Shown: in pieces, positions 33,954-45,853 of the stretch | Layout of the letters: each line of letters starts with the position of its first letter | Numbering within the stretch: position 1 is the first letter of the stretch | Assembly (NCBI GenBank): GCA_030386875.1 | Contig: CM059575.1 | Location: 40,206,859-40,270,858, forward strand | Reading direction: 5' to 3' | Length of the DNA stretch: 64,000 nucleotides | Source of the DNA: Morinoia aosen | Taxonomy: Eukaryota; Arthropoda; Malacostraca; Amphipoda; Talitridae | Position numbers and translations under genes: made by a program | Notes under the pieces: generated by a model | What the model was told of the DNA's origin: nothing | Databases searched by the model: none | Seen by the model: the letters and a program-made list of their open reading frames with translations, nothing else

Positions 33954-36900
33954 CTAGACACTTCTTCGCGTGAAGGAAATATTCCCGGCATCAAATTCAT
34001 ACATGAATTTATCATCAACAGCATCCCACAGTAATCCTAAGGTCTTACATAATCGAACACATTGAGAATCTAAGGCAATTTGGCGTATCGCCGTCTCTTG
34101 CGGAAAAATTTTGAGAAATTCAAATGAATTGCTGTTAAAACCGGTTAAATTGAACCCTGCTGCTGACAAAACTGTTTTTACTTCTTTTGCCAGAGTTACA
34201 GCACCAGATTCATCGGAAATAGACTTCAACAAATCATCAACATAAAAATTATGCAAAATGGTCTGTCTAGTAACAAAGTTTCCCGAGTACTCATGCGCTG
34301 CTCTCTTAAGTGCAAAATTTGCGACACTAGGGGAACTCTTGGCACCAAACACATGAACTCGCAACCGGTACTCTTTAACAGCGCCCGACGAGTCTAACCA
34401 GAAAAACCGTAAGAAATTGGAATGTCCGGCTGGGACTCGAACTTGAAAGAACATTTTTTCTATATCTGCCGTAAAAGCGCATGAATCATTTCTGAATATA
34501 AGCAAGACTCCCACAAGATTATTTGCCAAATCAGGACCCTGCATTAATTTGTCGTTCAAAGATACTCCATCAAACTTCAAGGAGCAGTCGAAGACTACCC
34601 TAATTTTCTTTTTTTGCTTATGAAAAACAGCATGATGAGTGAGGTACCAAACATTTCCGACATCAACTTCTAACTCTTTCTCAGACACCTTCTCAGCGTA
34701 TCCCTTGTCAAGCATAGAATCAATGAAACATTTATATTCAGAATAAAAATCATCATTTCTTTCCAATTTCTTTCGCAAGGACGCGAACCTCGCAAAAACC
34801 TGGTTCCTATTATTAGGCAATTTTGTATTTTCACAGACAAAGGGCAGGGGAATTTCATACCGACCGTTATCGAGAGACCTCGTTCCAAACTGAACAGTTC
34901 GCAACCATCTTTCATCCTCTAGTGAAGATGAAAGTCCATCTGCAGAGTCAGTGAAATCTCGAGCGAACAGCCTATCAATATTCAATTCAATATCCACAAG
35001 ACACGTAGAGACCCTGTTACAGACTACGGAGTTACCCTCACTACCTACAGGACCATTAAGAGCCCAACCTAGCCAATGAAGCGAGGCGTAGGGTTCGTTC
35101 CAAGCGCCTTGCACAATAGCCAAAGTCTTAATTAAGCCTGGTGCGTTCATACCAATCAGAAGTCCTATTTCAGCATCTATGAAATCGAACGGCACGTCAG
35201 ACAAGCTTGAAAGGTCATTCAAGTCGCTAGCATTAGGAACATCGCTCATGGTGAATGGCCATTGGGCAACAGATCTAGTGAACAGGGCCGAGATCTCTGT
35301 TGATTTGTTACGATATAAGTCTGATATAATCAGGCCCGAGATTATTTTCGTTTCAAAACTCTTTCCCTTATTCTCCATAGTAGTCAGCGAAATGCTAGCT
35401 CTTTCACCATCTATACCCAACTGTTTTAGAAGATCTTCTCTGATCCAGCAATCAGAGGAATGAGTGTCCAGAGCAACATTTACCGCTATTTCAACCTTAC
35501 CATTCTTTCCCTTAATCAGAGCAGGAACAACGGGGCACCTCACCTTACGCGTTGCACCACCGGCCCCAGCAACGACACTGGCCCTCACAGAGGCCGAAGG
35601 ACTTGAATCGCCACCGGAGAATACGCAGTTTGCGGATCGTTCTTCCACAGGGCTGCCGAGGACCTCGCTTTTCTTGGGGGCTGGCTGCGGCGTCGAGAAA
35701 CTTTCCTTCGAAAAGTGCATTACTGTTGGGTGGCCCTTCTTGCACTTGGTACATACTTCCCTTCTCCGACAGGTTTTAGAAGTGTGCCCTCTCCGCAAAC
35801 ACCCGAAGCACAAACCACTTCTACGCACAAAATCCCTCTTTTCGTCGGAAGTTTTCGCTTCAAAAAACGTGCACTGTAGAATGGTGTGATTGGTTTTCTT
35901 GCAGTAGACGCACATTGTAGCAGGTAGGTCACTATCGGGAGGGGGCCCGTCAAGAGCACCATCAGGCCGTAATGTCGTAGTGATGACTTTCCTTTGTTTA
36001 TTTTCCTTAACTTTCCTGTTACGGTCAGGATCTGAAATTTCGCCGTAGATGGGTTGCTTGATAAGGGCCACCTCTTCTTGCAAGAACTCCACCAAATCTA
36101 CGAATTCTACAGATTTCCCCAACTTCTGTTTATTGTACGCTTTTCGACGAAACTGCTCTCTCATCTTGTAGGGCAGTTTCAACACAAGGTTCATAATTTC
36201 TCGTGGGCTATTTATCTGGTTGCTGGGAGATGAGCTGTCTATATAATTCTGACACTGCTGAAGATAAATGGCCAGTTCTTGAAGAGCTTCAACATTTTCG
36301 TAGCTTATGGAAGGCCAGTCTGACAAAGTCCTTAGGTATGCTTGAGCTACGAGATGCTCGTTACCATACTCGCGCTCCAAAAGCGCTCTGGCTCTCTGGT
36401 ACGCAACTTGAGCGTCACCGTGTGCGCAGCTCTTCACCAGCTTCTGAGCCTGACCCGCAGTGAACTGCTCCAGATATGACAGCTTATCGGCATCGTTGTA
36501 ACACTTTACTTCTATAATCCTTTCGAAGTCCTGCTTGAAGATTTTGTACTGCGTAATATCTTCTCCGTTGAAAGTTTCCAGGCGTTTTTTAGGTAAAGCA
36601 CTCTCTTCCTGATTTCTGGCGAGTCTTAAAGAAATCTCATTTTCGCACGACAACACTTTCAAAATATCGTCTTCCGAGCACAAATTTCTAGCCACATCCC
36701 TAGAATGGAGCGACACCTTGCTCTGGCGTCCTGATTCGCTTGATTGAGAGCTGCAACCACTGGCGAAGGGCGACTCGATTTTATCGAGTTCTTCTTCGAT
36801 TATTTTATTTTCTAGTTCAGATTTCTCTATTTCAATTCTTCGTTTTTCATCTTTCAGTTGAAGTTCTCTTTTCTCGATTTCCCTTTCTTTCTCCAGCATT

Positions 36901-37632
36901 TCCCTCCTTGCTGCGGTTTTCGCCTTGCATAGCGCCAACTTCACACGAGCAGACGACGTCACAGAATTAGAGGAAGCCTTGGAGGTAGCCGACTTTCTTG
37001 ACTGGACCGACTTCACTGACTTCACTGACTTCACTGACTTCACTGACTTCACTGACTTCACTGACTTCACTGACTTCACTGACTTCACTGACTTCACTGA
37101 CTTCACTGACTTCACTGACTTCACTGACTTCACTGACTTCACTGACTTCACTGACTTCACTGACTTCACTGACTTCACTGACTTCACTGACTTCACTGAC
37201 TTCACTGACTTCACTGACTTCACTGACTTCACTGACTTCACTGACTTCACTGACTTCACTGACTTCACTGACTTCACTGACTTCACTGACTTCACTGACT
37301 TCACTGACTTCACTGACTTCACTGACTTCACTGACTTCACTGACTTCACTGACTTCACTGACTTCACTGACTTCACTGACTTCACTGACTCCACTGACTT
37401 CACTGACTTCACTGACTTCACTGACTTCACTGACTTCACTGACTTCACTGACTTCACTGACTTCACTGACTTCGAAGTTTGGTGGCTGATGCTCTGCGCT
37501 CTAGCTTCACCAGGGCGCAAGAATCTCTCCACTCTGGCTCGAAAAGCATTAACTTGATCTTTGTGCGGCACCAGCCAGCTATCAAGTTCCTCGCTGTTAC
37601 AGGCTTCGTATAATGCCTCCACTTTCAATAAA
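33954..37632 (-). pseudogene. BEL/Pao gag, protease and reverse transcriptase (5'-interrupted)
   Basis: A frame of about 1,226 codons, broken at its start by the nested LINE (37,632). In order: the end of the gag N-region (VEALYEACNSEELDSW), a 51-unit Lys-Ser-Val array at residues about 60-210, a charged coiled-coil-like helix (REMLEKEREIEKRELQLKDE), and the gag core. Then come zinc knuckles near residues 580-650 (CVYCKKTNHTILQC, CFGCLRRGHTSKTC), a protease-like DTHSSDCWI near 726, and reverse transcriptase with VVFDCSLKFDGVSLN and active-site FYVDDLLKS near 1136. It ends at a TAG before RNase H. The extra residues before VEALYE (MFFFVCLLK) are LINE sequence and not part of the protein. Confidence 0.92.
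37012..37470 (-). repeat. 9-bp tandem array, 51 units, coding for Lys-Ser-Val repeats
   Basis: TTCACTGAC on the plus strand repeated head to tail for 459 bp, with one variant unit (TCCACTGAC at about 37,390). On the coding minus strand each unit reads K-S-V. Because the period is a multiple of three, all other frames are open too, giving spurious FTD and LTS proteins on the plus strand. It sits between the gag N-terminal region and the charged helix. Confidence 0.98.
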
Positions 37633-37734
37633 CAAACAAAAAAAAACAAACAAAACCGTTTATTTCCAAGTTGTCACATGAGATACATATGCCAACATAT
37701 TGGCTTTTAAAAATTCCTTAATATAAGACATCCT

Positions 37735-38165
37735 AAAACAAAAGATCCATCCGAGGAGTATTAATTGACAAACCATCCGAGGTTTAAAAATAGATAAGCC
37801 ATACGAGGCATAATAATCGACAAACTATATGAGGTGTGCTAATAGATAAACTATCAGAGGTGTACAAATAGATAGACCATACGAGGCATATTAATAGACA
37901 TAATATACGAGGCGTACTATAATAGACAAACCACACGTGGTGTGCTAATAGTCTAACAAAGTTCCATACGAGGAATACTAATTGAGAAACCATACGAGGT
38001 GTACAAATAGATAAGCCGTACGAGGCATAATAATAGACAAACTATACGAGATGTAATATTAGACAATACTATCATAGGTGTACAGATAGATAGACCATAC
38101 GAGGCATATTAATAGAAAAAATATACGAGGCGTACTAATAGACAAACCATACGGGTCGTGCTAAT
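37735..38165. repeat. 26-bp minisatellite in family C 3' end (copy 2)
   Basis: The same CATACGAGGTGTAC / CATACGAGGCATAA alternation as at 23,395-23,840, in the same position relative to the LINE end. Units are degenerate. Confidence 0.9.
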
Positions 38166-38429
38166 AGTTTAACTCTGTCAAGGGTAGTTGAATGAGAAAT
38201 GAGAAATATTATCTCTTGGATATTTTATATTCCAAGAGATTCCGGTACAGCGCTTCTTGCCTTTTTCCTACTTCGATAATTTCAACTAAGAACTTGGCAG
38301 TTTCGAAGAATTCTTTAGTATTTTTCGAATTATTTATAAGATCATCGAAGTAGGAAAAATACAAAAAAACGCTACACCGTACTAGATTGAAACAACACCG
38401 TAAATGACAATCAAGTATTGAGAAAAAGA

Positions 38430-40470
38430 TAGTCTCGAAATAATTTGTAAAGAACATCGCGCAACACAGCACGCACATCTAGGAATGCGTAAACAAACTT
38501 ACACTCAAAATTGAAATGCATGGCTTGTTCGGCATACAAATATAGAGATAATTTTTGCACGAGTGCTTTATTTCCTTTGTCTGTTTATACTTTTTAATTT
38601 CTTCTGTTCGCAGAAATGCCCTTCGGGGTCGTGATAGATCGATTCATAAATCATAAAGCAAGCGCAATCAATTTGTTTATTTCTGAAATTTGGTGCAGTG
38701 TTAACTGATCGCAGAGCTTTAGGTAAAATGTAATGTGTCTTGAGGTTTTGCCTTTTATGCAAAAAGTAGAAATAGAAACCGATATATGTACATGTGCGCA
38801 TATATGTGTGCGAAACGTGTGCATGTTTACACTGATACATAAACATTTATGTTTGCGTGCGCACACGTACATACCCACGCACACACCAACACACATATTC
38901 ATATATATACGTATTGAAAACGAATATAAGAAAAATGCTAATAGACATGAAAAATAATCTTACTCTTTCAATATTTAAAATGACAGCCCAAGCTCTGATG
39001 AATCGTAAGAAATAACCTGAGGAAAGATGAGGAATAGAAAAGGACTTCGAAAAACGTATAAATGGAATGGTTTTTTAATTTCCTAAAGGAAATTTTAAGA
39101 AAACTCAAGTTACCGCTGAGGAACAACAACAAAAAAAAACATATATCTTCAATATATATCATATATCATATCTTCTCGATATTCTCTGCAACATGATGCG
39201 GACATGGGTACATGGGATAAAATGGAGATACAGTGTAGGCCAGTTACCACTCATGATTGACAAATATCTACAAAATTTTGGCAGAAATGCGCAAACAAAC
39301 ATATACTCAACATCAAAATTTGCTTGTACAACATACGGACAGAAAGATAATTTTACCACGATTCATACGCTCAAATTACGATTAATTTCATTAATTGTAT
39401 TTGTCATTAATCCGATTCACAGAGACGTCCTCTGGTGTAAGTGGGAGATCTATTTTTGAATCATTTCGCTAGTGCAATAAAATTTATTAACCGGATGGTT
39501 TTCGTGTAAAGAAATGAAATAGAAACATGTATATCTATTTATGTAGATATATATATACCTATATACGTACACACACATATTAATATATGTACTTATTGAG
39601 AATGAAATATAAGAAAAAAATACAAATATAAAATAAGAGGATAGAAACAACCTACCATCTATTACACCGATAATGACAGTTGAGCTCATTGTAATCCTAA
39701 GAAATTATTCGAAAAAAAATAACTAAAAGGAAAAAAAGACTTCGGAAAACGTAAAATGAACTGGTTTTTAGTTTCTTCATAGAAATTTTTAAGAAAACTC
39801 AGGTTACAGTCAAGAAAAAACACAACTCTTCAGCATTATACAGACATGTGTACATGGGATAAAATGGAGTAACATTGTGGCCGGATATCACAGTTGAGTG
39901 GAGAATATTTACAAAATTTGGCACATATAGGTAGATTAAGCAATGGTCCAAAGTGATAATTTTGATAACAGAAATCAACAGTTTTTTTCGATTTTAAAGT
40001 TTAGTGCTGGTGTGCACTGAACGCACGGAAAAATATTAAAAGACTAAATGAAAATGCTTAAATTAACCTCTCCCCCCAGCTCAGCCGAAATCGATTGAAA
40101 ACATCTTCGAGAATGATTTTGAAATAACGAGACAACGTTAGCCAAAATTTAATTCATTATAAACTTTGCACAATCCTCACATTTATAAACCTGTATATTG
40201 GTGTACACACAAAATGTATTTCAGAGTATGTTTTCCATACGGATGTTAAATATTAACACAGAGAAGAAAAATAACAAAATAAAGATGAGGAAATACTCCT
40301 AATTATGGAAAAAACGTTCATTCTGCTGTATTGAACTCACGGCTGGGGTGCTCATTATTGTCGACAGAAATAGTTAAGATGAATGCACGAATGGCTTAGC
40401 AAACGTAAAATGAAATAGTTTCTAATTTTCTAACAGAAATTTCAGGAAAATTAAAATTTCTGCTAAATTG
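38430..40470. repeat. Three diverged tandem units of about 0.65 kb in the LINE 3' region
   Basis: By-eye alignment gives units at about 38,430-39,130, 39,170-39,835 and 39,836-40,470. Shared landmarks in order are ACATGGGTACATGGGATAAAATGG, GAAATGCGCAAACAAAC, GATTCACAGAGACGTCC, ACACACATATTAATATATG and GAAAACTCAGGTTAC. Unit 2 also corresponds to 30,593-31,240 and unit 3 to 47,794-48,119. Function unknown. Confidence 0.7.
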
Positions 40471-40496
40471 GAAATTCACACCGAAATGCTGCAGGT

Positions 40497-43400
40497 CTAT
40501 AGAGATGCAAAATGACGTGACACATTTACTCTAAATTCTTTTACAGTTTTAGAGTTTTTGATATGCTGGGGAAGCTTGTTCCACAAAAAAGCTCCAGAAA
40601 CTGAGAGAGCTTTTTGTCCCACGTTAGATGAACGGTAACTGACTAAAACATCATTCCTCCGATTTGTTTTTTTGTTTGGGATATTAGATGGAAAAAATTT
40701 TACCACCTCTGCATTACTTTGGGGGAGGTACAGAGAGGAGAACACTCGTCGAGCTTTTTGGATCATGAATCTGTTCGGTATTGGGATCCAGTCGAGTTTT
40801 CTTAAAAGAGGGGTGACATGATCGTATTTATTGAAGTTTCCTTTGCACACCACTTTGGCGGCGAAGTTTAGACATTTTTGCAACTCTTCCTGACGATATT
40901 GAGGTAAATTTCCCCATACAAGACTGCAGTAGTCCAGGCGCGATAAAACTAAAGACTGAATCACTAACAACCTAGATTTTTCGTCAAGTGTGTTCTTAAT
41001 GCGATGAAAGAACATTAAGGTTCCGTTTATTTTGTTGCACATTGTTTCGACGTGTGAATTGAAAGTCATATTTTTGTCAAACCAAACACCCAGATTTTTT
41101 ACCGTCTCTACTGGTTCAATTGTATCGTCTCCAAATGTTAGCTTGAATGGTGGTAAATTTTTAGTCGCATTCTGTGATCCAAAAATAATGCATTGCGTTT
41201 TACTTTCGTTAAGTTTGAGGCCATTATGGTCATACCACAATTTGAGGTTTCTCAGAAGGTTTTCAGCGTTGGCTTGTGTTTCTTTTAAATCTGCTGTTGA
41301 GCTGGTCATGGCAATTTGTACGTCATCAGCATACATTGAGATTTTTGTGTTTGCCGGCATGGTGGGGAAATCATTGATGAAAATTGAAAATAAGAGCGGG
41401 CCGATGATTGAACCTTGAGGAACGCCAAAATTGTTTGGTATGAATGATGACATTTTGTTATTCAAGCACACTGCATGAGAGCGGTTTAGTAGGTAGCTTT
41501 CAAACCATTGAGTGTCAATTCTGAGGTTTGAAATTTTTTGTAGAAGTTTCTTATGCTCAACACTGTCGAAAGCTTTGGAGAGATCAAGCAATAGTAAGAG
41601 AGTTAATTTTTTTTGGTCAATATCATTGTAAATTTTTTCTGTTATGTTTAACAGGGCGTCCTGAGTACTGGTATTCCTTCTGTAAGCATATTGATTGCGA
41701 TGCAGTAGATGTGACTCGTCTATGTAAGACGAGAGCTGGTTTGTTATTACTTTTTCTAATATTTTGGACATAACAGGCAGGAGACTGATTGGTCTGTAGT
41801 TTGACGCTATGTCGATATCACCAGATTTATGTAATGGCTTAATAATGGATAATTTCCATTTGTCGGGAAACTTGTTTGTGGCTATAGATGTATTTATTAT
41901 CAAACGAATGAGGGGTGCTGTGACAGGGAAGCTGTCTTTTATATGTTGGAGGCTTATGCCATCATGTCCAGTCGCTTTGGTATTCTTTAGTGAGTATAAG
42001 ATTTTTCGTAACTCTATGACGCTAACCGGCTGTGGTCTCCATTTGTTTCTACTATTTGGGGATGATACATCGCTCAGATTTGCTCCTGTAGATGTGTCTG
42101 AAACTGTCCTGGATACTTCATTGAAAACATCTTCGCCAACTTTTGAGAAGAAAGTATTAAAGTCATTAGCCATTTTTGAGGGGTTGTCGAAAGTGCTTTT
42201 GCACTCCGAGTTTTTATACTGAGCAACTTCTCTAATGATTTCCCAAGTTCTTTTTGGGTTTTGTTTTGCCGCCAAGAGTTCTTTGTGGAAGTAGTCCCGT
42301 TTTGCTTCCTTAACTTTTCTTCGTAGGATCTTCTCATGATCTTTATATAATTTTCGACGCGTACTGTCTGATTTATTCAGTTTGTACTCACGCTGCAAGA
42401 TTCTTTTACCTCTGCTCAACTGTTTTATCTCATCTGTTATCCATTTAGAAATTCTTGGCTTAACTTTCTTCGTAGTGAAAGGTGCGCATTCGTTAAGAGC
42501 CGATACGAAATTTTCGTTGAAAAGCGAAACTTGTAAATTGACATCACCGGTGTTTTCCATGCCTTGAAATTCACTCCATCTGTCTAATAGCTTTTCTTGA
42601 AATATTTCAGGGGAGTAGTGGTTTTTCATGCGATATGAAATGTAACTAGATTTCTGTTTCTCTTTTGCAATATTTATTTGGCATTCTACCGAATGGTGAT
42701 CAGAAAAGGACGGTAAGATTTCTGTGCTGAGTACTGCTTGGGGATTGTTTGTAATTGCTAGGTCAAGAAGAGTTTTGGAAGCGTTGGTAATTCGCGTTGG
42801 TTCTTGGACCATTTGAGAAAGATTGAGTCTGTGCAGCATCTTGCTTAGCTTATTGTTTTTATTTGTCAGATCTACGTTAAAATCTCCGAAAACATAGAAA
42901 GATTTTTTGGCTGCAGAGATTAATTTAAACGTATTTTCAATGAAATCTAATGTTGGACGTAGAGATGCTGACGGATGTCTGTAAAGACTGCCGATAATGA
43001 AAGACTTGTGTTAGTTTACCTGAACATTGAGCCAAACCATTTCTATGTCTTCGCATTTTTCTTTTATCGGAAATAAGGATGTTGAGTAGACATCTTTGAT
43101 GAAAATGCATGAACCGCTACCTCTATTACTCTTGACTACGTCATAACGGTACAATGTGTACCCGGCAATGCTGAGATATGAGCTTTCGACTCGTGAATCG
43201 AACCATGTTTCAGATACGCATAAAATATCGATATCGTTAGTGATCAACATTACTCGTACGTCATCCATTTTACCATTGAGACTGCGAGCATTTATGTGTA
43301 ATATTTTGATGTTATTTATCTCAATAGGCAGATCTTTAGTGGAGTTATTGCATTTTTTAGGTCTAGCAGGGCATTTGGTATTCGTCTCTAGGTCTTTATT

Positions 43401-44256
43401 GCCGCGTTCATTGTTTGTGATTTCAGCTTCAAATTCAATTTGATCACTGTTATTTAGTCACAAGATGGGGGAGGGAGCAACACGATTTTCATCACGTATT
43501 TTCAAGAGGGCGCTATAGTGGTCCTGTTTCCGGTGTATGTTTACCGGAGGACAGTTTATCAGAGCATTTGATGTAGGGGAGATTGTCGTCTTCCAAATCC
43601 CATTTTCTCTTTCATCAAATACGTGAATTGGTGTTCTCGTCACATTAGAAAGTATTTGGGGTATGAGGTCTCCAACTGCGTGATCGAAGACTTTTCTATT
43701 GATGTATTTATCGATGAGTTGTTCGAAACTGCCACTGTTCTTGTCAACGAATTTTGCATACTGGTCCTTGTTTCTGGAGCTCTCAGTTTTGATGGCTATT
43801 TTCAGAGATGTATAATCCCATTTCGATCTTTGTTGTGAAGCAAGCTGCGTCGTTACGGCGTGGAGGAGACAGTGTCCGTCACCTACAGTGTAAGCAGGCT
43901 CCATTTTGAGCGATCGTTTCAAGTCGTCCAGTGTGTTTGCAACGCGTGTGCAAATTTGATTCACTGTTGGTTTTGCGGTAGCAGTATCGGTTTGATCGTT
44001 CAACGGAGGCCTGGCAGAGGCAACAGATTTTTTTTGAATGATTTGATTTTTTTTAATAGTTTTGAATATCGTTTTTAGCTTGACTTTCCTCGGTTCCTGC
44101 GTACTCACTGGAAAGTTGAGAATTGGTTGAAAAGAAGGGCATGTCGCAATCACTATTTGTGTCTGTTGCAAGTAACGCAAATTTATTTTTCGTACTGACA
44201 TTATATTTGTCTGAGATCGAGTCAGGGAAAGGCTCAGGCTTATTCATGTTCCTCAT
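40497..44256 (-). pseudogene. Family C LINE ORF2: OTU-like protease, endonuclease, reverse transcriptase
   Basis: The frame opens at ATG 44,256, overlapping the end of ORF1 (MRNMNKPEPFPDSISDK). It must shift by one base between 44,201 and 44,053, then continues through an OTU-like domain (YTVGDGHCLLHAV with the nucleophile Cys at 43,871-43,869; HYSALL near 43,515). TGA at 43,460 is followed in the same frame by the endonuclease (ILHINARSLNGK, ILCVSETWFDS, FSDHHSVEC), interrupted by TAA at 43,013. From 42,839 there are 780 open codons with reverse transcriptase motifs YRPISLLPVMSKILEK, LLDLSKAFDSV, VPQGSIIGPLLF and MYADDVQ. CR1/L2-like by motif style. No ATG lies between the TGA and the endonuclease core, which suggests OTU and endonuclease belong to one polyprotein. 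Confidence 0.85.
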
Positions 44257-45847
44257 GTTGTGGGTGTGTGTTACTCAGAGCTCTGCTTGATGACGCAATC
44301 AATTTTGAAGGATTTGGTGTACCATGTGCAGCGCTGTGCATAGGCTTATATTCTTTTCCAAAGTTTAAAGTGAGACTATTTGTCTCTTTCCGTGAAGTTT
44401 TCGATTCATTGGAATGACCTACAATTCCAATTTTTGCTTGACATTTGTTAAAATGAGGACAATATGGCACGGTGATTCGCAATGTTGATTTCATTGCAAG
44501 TTGTCCAAGAAAACAGAAGTTTTCTGCCTGGGTGCGAGGCCATTGAATGTTATTGAGTGCGTCACCATTTTCATTATCTGGGTAAGTTTGAAATTGAATC
44601 AAGTTTAAACCCAGGTTTTTGCAGAAATTCATCGCTTTGTTGAATTCTTTCGCACTGCAAGCATTGGCGATATAAATAGTAGAAAGTGCGTACTTCCTTA
44701 CAATTTGTTGTTTGATTCGAGCAAGGTCTGAGGGAGAGTGGCAGAGACCATCAAAACTTAGTATATAATTTTTAAATCTAGGCATGCAATTTATAGCATG
44801 GAGAAGGTCGTCGAAGCGCCCAGATGGAACAGTTTTGATCCAGCAAGAGCGATCGATGTCCTTCCTTCTGATCGTGCTTAGGATATTGTCACCTAGCAGC
44901 AGAGTATCGTAAGGTTCTCGACAATTGGAGTCGACTTCACAAGAGATACTAGCAGGTACCGCAGTTGCAAGGTCATGAGAACTTATATGTGAATTTAAAG
45001 CAAAAAGTTGCTCGGTTAAGTTCTGAATGTTTGATACTGTAGAGAAAATCGACGACGGGCTAGGAGGCTCACGTTGTCTTAGGGATTTATTGAAAAACGC
45101 TGCTGTTAGAGACAAATTGTGAATAATTTCATGAATTTTTTGAGAGCTTGTGATTTGAAGCGGGTGCAAGTAGCCATTTAAAGAAGTAACAGTGTTTTTT
45201 CTATTGCTCTGTACTGGAAATTTCATTTTGTTCTCACAGCTTGCGCTCTGGGGTAATTTACTGCCAGGATCGGTTTGTGCGCGAATATTATCGAACATAT
45301 GATCTGGAGAATGAGGAGAGTCTACCACGCTTGAAATGTCCTTATTAATAACAACTATTCTGTCTTGTACCACTGATGAGGATGGCGTTTGTGTCCCCGT
45401 CGCTGGCGGACAGTTTGGAGCGTTGTTGTTGACGCAGAGCTGGGGAGCTGGCACGCTGTTATGCTTGTTCAGATGAGGAGCAGCAGTTGGTTGTGGTGCT
45501 GCGGCTGAGACTTCACTGCTTCGAACCTTCAAATGATTGCTGGAGGTTTGGCAGATATGTTTTCCCTCGTCCTGCGATATTGGTTGCATAGTCTTCACTG
45601 ACGTTGCTTCGGAAAGTGACACACATTCTCTGACGGAGTTACTGGCAGCGGTTAGCAAGTCTCCTGCGTTTTGAGCATTAGAATCTTGTGAGTGAGAGGA
45701 TGTAGGTTTCCTACTTGCAGGCACTTTGCTTGGTAAGGTCGTATTTTTGCCCCTGAAAGAACCATTTTTCCGGGATGTTGTGTAGGGCAACATCTGTGCA
45801 GAGAACGGCACTTTCTGGCCTGCGTAGCGAGTCTCGTAGTGATGCAT
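44240..45847 (-). CDS. Family C LINE ORF1 with SGNH-hydrolase-like domain
   Basis: 535 residues, intact. The first half is Ser/Pro/Asn-rich and low in order. The second half (about residues 315-490) resembles the SGNH esterase-like domain of CR1 ORF1 proteins: LLLGDNILSTI at the place of the usual GDS block, then VPSGRFDDLLHAI, FKNYILSFDGLCH and STIYIANACSA. The position that normally holds the catalytic Ser is Asn here, so esterase activity is doubtful. The ORF1 stop (44,242-44,240) overlaps the presumed ORF2 start at 44,256. ORF1 proteins of this clade are thought to act in RNA packaging or membrane association; the exact role is not known. Confidence 0.7.
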   Translation of the reverse strand: MHHYETRYAGQKVPFSAQMLPYTTSRKNGSFRGKNTTLPSKVPASRKPTSSHSQDSNAQNAGDLLTAASNSVRECVSLSEATSVKTMQPISQDEGKHICQTSSNHLKVRSSEVSAAAPQPTAAPHLNKHNSVPAPQLCVNNNAPNCPPATGTQTPSSSVVQDRIVVINKDISSVVDSPHSPDHMFDNIRAQTDPGSKLPQSASCENKMKFPVQSNRKNTVTSLNGYLHPLQITSSQKIHEIIHNLSLTAAFFNKSLRQREPPSPSSIFSTVSNIQNLTEQLFALNSHISSHDLATAVPASISCEVDSNCREPYDTLLLGDNILSTIRRKDIDRSCWIKTVPSGRFDDLLHAINCMPRFKNYILSFDGLCHSPSDLARIKQQIVRKYALSTIYIANACSAKEFNKAMNFCKNLGLNLIQFQTYPDNENGDALNNIQWPRTQAENFCFLGQLAMKSTLRITVPYCPHFNKCQAKIGIVGHSNESKTSRKETNSLTLNFGKEYKPMHSAAHGTPNPSKLIASSSRALSNTHPQHEEHE

Positions 45848-45853
45848 TGTGCG

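Noticed and set aside
36925..37557. Long plus-strand proteins made of FTD or LTS repeats
   Set aside because: They are shadows of the 9-bp array, which keeps every frame open; the real frame is the minus-strand gag of the BEL element.
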